Part shown: positions 62,073 to 64,000 of the stretch, piece after piece | Layout: every line of letters begins with the position of its first letter | Position numbering within the stretch: position 1 is the first letter of the stretch | DNA from: Flavobacterium shii | Lineage (GTDB): Bacteria > Bacteroidota > Bacteroidia > Flavobacteriales > Flavobacteriaceae | DNA: 64,000 bases | Reading direction: 5' to 3' | Assembly (NCBI RefSeq): GCF_025847235.1 | Contig: NZ_JAOZEW010000010.1 | Coordinates: 1-64,000, forward strand | Notes under the pieces: generated by a model | Told to the model about the DNA's origin: nothing | Seen by the model: only the letters and a program-made list of their open reading frames with translations | The model's database searches: none | Translations under genes and position numbers: made by a program

Positions 62073-62550
62073 AGTCTTTAATACTATTTGTGTTATTATT
62101 TCTATTCTATTTTTTTGGTGACCGTTTTGTAAATTATTTTACGGAGCAGTTGTTGGGTTCTATAATCTTCTATTATTTGTGTTATCTGGTTTATTTTTAA
62201 ATGATTTAGAATTAATAAAACCTGATATTTAAGGTTAAAAAAAGACAATGGAGTACTAGGGGAACTTGTAGTGTAAGTTCCTTTTTGATAATTAATCTCG
62301 TAATATGTAGAATCGATTGGTTTATAACTTTCTACTTCATTAGTAGATGTTATTTAAATTTTATTCATCGAGAGATAGAATACTGTGTCTTATAATTATG
62401 GAGTGTTTTCTTTAGCAAACAGCTAGAAAATATATTTCTAGAGAAGTTATAAAGGGAGTTCTTCTTTGCTTAGATTTAGTTGTAATGTATTTATTATTTT
62501 ATGAAGATGAACTTATTTTTGCTAGTACGTAGATACATCTTATAGCATTA
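62073..62550. other. Spacer before the giant gene
   Basis: A 478-base space without a gene. It separates the small secreted gene from the giant one and may contain the promoter for the giant-protein/fibre operon. I find no clear TTG/TAnnTTTG pair on the minus strand; candidate hairpins are weak. Confidence 0.5.
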
Positions 62551-63045
62551 TCACATTTTAATCAATAAATTTGTAATGTTTGTTCCAGCTTCTATTTCGT
62601 CAGTTTTCTTTAAATTTAATTGTTCGTTCTGAGAAATAGGAATAAAAATACAATAAGTGCCCTTTTCAAAATTAATATCCAACGTATAATTTAATACGTC
62701 CCAAAATTTACCTGTAATAAAAATCAACATTTCTGTTTGCTTTTTCTTCTTAGATGTTAATCTTAAAGCTATGGTTTCATAAAATTGTTTTTTTCTGTTT
62801 TCTGAGGTGTCCTGAAAAGAAATAAATTTCAGCTTATCATATTTAATTTTTTTAATATCTTTTTCAGTAAATTCTATAGTTTTATTATTCTCTGCTTTGT
62901 CATTATCAATTCCATATGCTGTTATATTATACTTTGCCCTATCATAAGTTATATAAAAGTCACCTCCGAAAACTTGAGATTTAATTGAATTATGACAAAA
63001 TAAGAATAAAAAAAACAGCACTGTTTTATAAACTTTGTATTGCAT
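62551..63045 (-). CDS. Small secreted protein of the cluster
   Basis: A 164-residue protein with a signal peptide (to about residue 24, FCHNSIKSQ). The mature part is beta-rich and basic, with a KIKYDKLKFISFQDTSENRKKQFYE segment and an unusual KKKKQTEM loop. No family recognised. Its start overlaps the end of the pyroglutamyl-peptidase-like gene by 20 bases, so it is translated with it. It is exported, unlike its giant neighbours, and so may act on the envelope or be unrelated to the particle. Confidence 0.72.
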   Translation of the reverse strand: MQYKVYKTVLFFLFLFCHNSIKSQVFGGDFYITYDRAKYNITAYGIDNDKAENNKTIEFTEKDIKKIKYDKLKFISFQDTSENRKKQFYETIALRLTSKKKKQTEMLIFITGKFWDVLNYTLDINFEKGTYCIFIPISQNEQLNLKKTDEIEAGTNITNLLIKM

Positions 63046-64000
63046 CTTTTAGGATTTTAGTTGTTTCTACTATAAAATTAGCTGCTAAGCTATAGTTGTT
63101 TACATCTAAAATAGGCACATGTAAATGACCAGATTTTAGATTATCATTTAAATTTAAATGATTTCTTAATACGGCAACTCTAAAAAATATTTCATTCGAA
63201 AGGTAAGTACCACCAGAACCATTTAGTGCAATTTCTCCAATCGCGGGAGCGGATAAATTATTAATACCAGAATTTGCAGATGAATATTGTAGAGACGATA
63301 TGTTACTTTGATATTCTTGATTATAGACTACACGATTATTTCCAAGAGTGCCTGGTATCATATGGGCAATTGGCAAAGTTGTTTCTAAAAATTCAGGGAT
63401 TTTACTTAAACTAGTTTGTTCTATTTTATTTCCGTTTGGAAGGTAAAATATATGATTTGTATTTTTAATATTAAGATTGTCTGTACTAGTTTTTGTTCTA
63501 AATTTAGAGGCAAATCTTTCAATATCAAATCTATATCTCCCTTGACTAACAGTTATAATCATTTTCACATTTGCAATATGCGGAAAAATATATTTTTCTA
63601 CATATCCTTTGTCAAAATCTTTATATCTTACAGGGAATATCATTGTCTGAATATAAGTATTATTAATTAGTTTACCATGTAAAGATAAAATTGCTATTCC
63701 ACTTGGATTCCATTGCTCTATATCATTTTCTAGTTGAAAAGGATCAAATCCTGTAATTAGAATTTTATTTGTTCCAACAGGAGCATTTATAACGCTTGTA
63801 TAATTTCTGCTTTTTTCTTCAAATAATAGGATAAGGTTGTCTAAATCTTTTGCATTATTTCCGCCACCAAAATAAGGGTGACTTTTTAGGGCTACTTGCA
63901 TTTTTAATCTAGCCCAATAAAGAGGTCTGTCGTCTGGATTGGCATTACTGTTAGCTTGAACTGTACTTATGGCTTGATTCCAAATACTCAAAGCACTATT
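63026..64000 (-). CDS. Pyroglutamyl-peptidase-like (C15) protein, cut by window edge
   Basis: The frame stays open to position 64000 (upstream codons read N-S-A-L), so the gene begins outside the window; the apparent start at 63991 is a TTG. Numbering from that codon, the segment ILITGFDPFQ (78-86) is the opening of peptidase C15, ITVSQGRYRFDIERFA carries the Glu (Glu158), and HLHVPIL carries the His (His291) of the Glu-Cys-His site. At the Cys position the sequence is GGTYLSNEIFFR (Ser265, codon 63197-63199), so a cysteine-peptidase activity would be lost or altered. The N-terminal RPLYWARLKMQVAL segment is an extra part compared with the about 210-residue C15 enzymes. Confidence 0.8.
   Translation of the reverse strand, partial: NSALSIWNQAISTVQANSNANPDDRPLYWARLKMQVALKSHPYFGGGNNAKDLDNLILLFEEKSRNYTSVINAPVGTNKILITGFDPFQLENDIEQWNPSGIAILSLHGKLINNTYIQTMIFPVRYKDFDKGYVEKYIFPHIANVKMIITVSQGRYRFDIERFASKFRTKTSTDNLNIKNTNHIFYLPNGNKIEQTSLSKIPEFLETTLPIAHMIPGTLGNNRVVYNQEYQSNISSLQYSSANSGINNLSAPAIGEIALNGSGGTYLSNEIFFRVAVLRNHLNLNDNLKSGHLHVPILDVNNYSLAANFIVETTKILKDAIQSL

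Noticed and set aside
36016..64000. Complete prophage
   Set aside because: No integrase, terminase, portal, capsid or lysis gene lies in this stretch; the integrase at 25 kb is separated by unrelated genes. The decision needs sequence beyond the window.

Overview
The window looks like a low-GC chromosome segment from a Bacteroidota member of the Flavobacterium type. Evidence: AT-rich DNA with long A/T runs; house-keeping proteins of flavobacterial character; promoters of the TTG-N19/20-TAnnTTTG form; lipoproteins with very AT-rich coding; domain families common in Bacteroidota (DUF5977, GxxExxY, PhnA-type, DUF1398); and several dispersed intergenic repeats of the kind that recur in Flavobacterium genomes. 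I saw no rRNA, tRNA or CRISPR.

Region 1 (1-24.5 kb) is core chromosome: a DbpA-like RNA helicase, ddl / zinc-ribbon protein / coaD on the minus strand facing a PASTA protein / rluD-type pair on the plus strand, a SulP transporter, a ModF-like double ABC ATPase, a mercaptopyruvate-type sulfurtransferase, an MscS channel, small enzymes, a run of small lipoproteins and secreted proteins (17-20 kb), a CPA1 antiporter and dnaK. Intergenic spaces carry repeats, including a 128-bp MITE-like insertion nested inside another inverted repeat.

Region 2 (24.5-35.7 kb) is an accessory island. It opens just behind the dnaK terminator with a zinc-ribbon/HTH protein, a tyrosine recombinase, a membrane protein and an excisionase-like HTH protein, richer in GC than the flanks. 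It then runs into a truncated ORF, an SDR 3' remnant and a small catabolic or detoxification cluster (metallo-beta-lactamase-fold hydrolase, DUF1330, crotonase-like enzyme, aldo/keto reductase, TetR regulator). Three copies of a near-palindromic 17-bp motif sit at the TetR gene and in front of the reductase and probably form its regulon. A Crp/Fnr regulator, two secreted proteins, an IS6-type transposase remnant and a LytTR remnant follow.

Region 3 (36.0 kb to the right edge, all minus strand) is the most unusual part: about 28 kb of very large or modular proteins without Sec signals that look like the receptor-binding end of a phage-tail-like particle. In transcription order: a pyroglutamyl-peptidase-like protein with Ser at the catalytic Cys position (cut by the window edge), a small secreted protein, a 2447-residue protein with no family I recognise, a 1900-residue von Willebrand A protein, a tail-collar fibre, a coiled-coil protein, two DUF5977 proteins (one with a beta-propeller), and a fibre cassette: S74 fibre, small tail-tip-like protein, glycosyltransferase-like protein, second S74 fibre, second tail-tip-like protein, third fibre, then a strong terminator. 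No capsid, terminase, sheath or tube gene is inside the window. Whether this is an extracellular contractile injection system, a tailocin or a prophage must be decided from sequence beyond position 64000.
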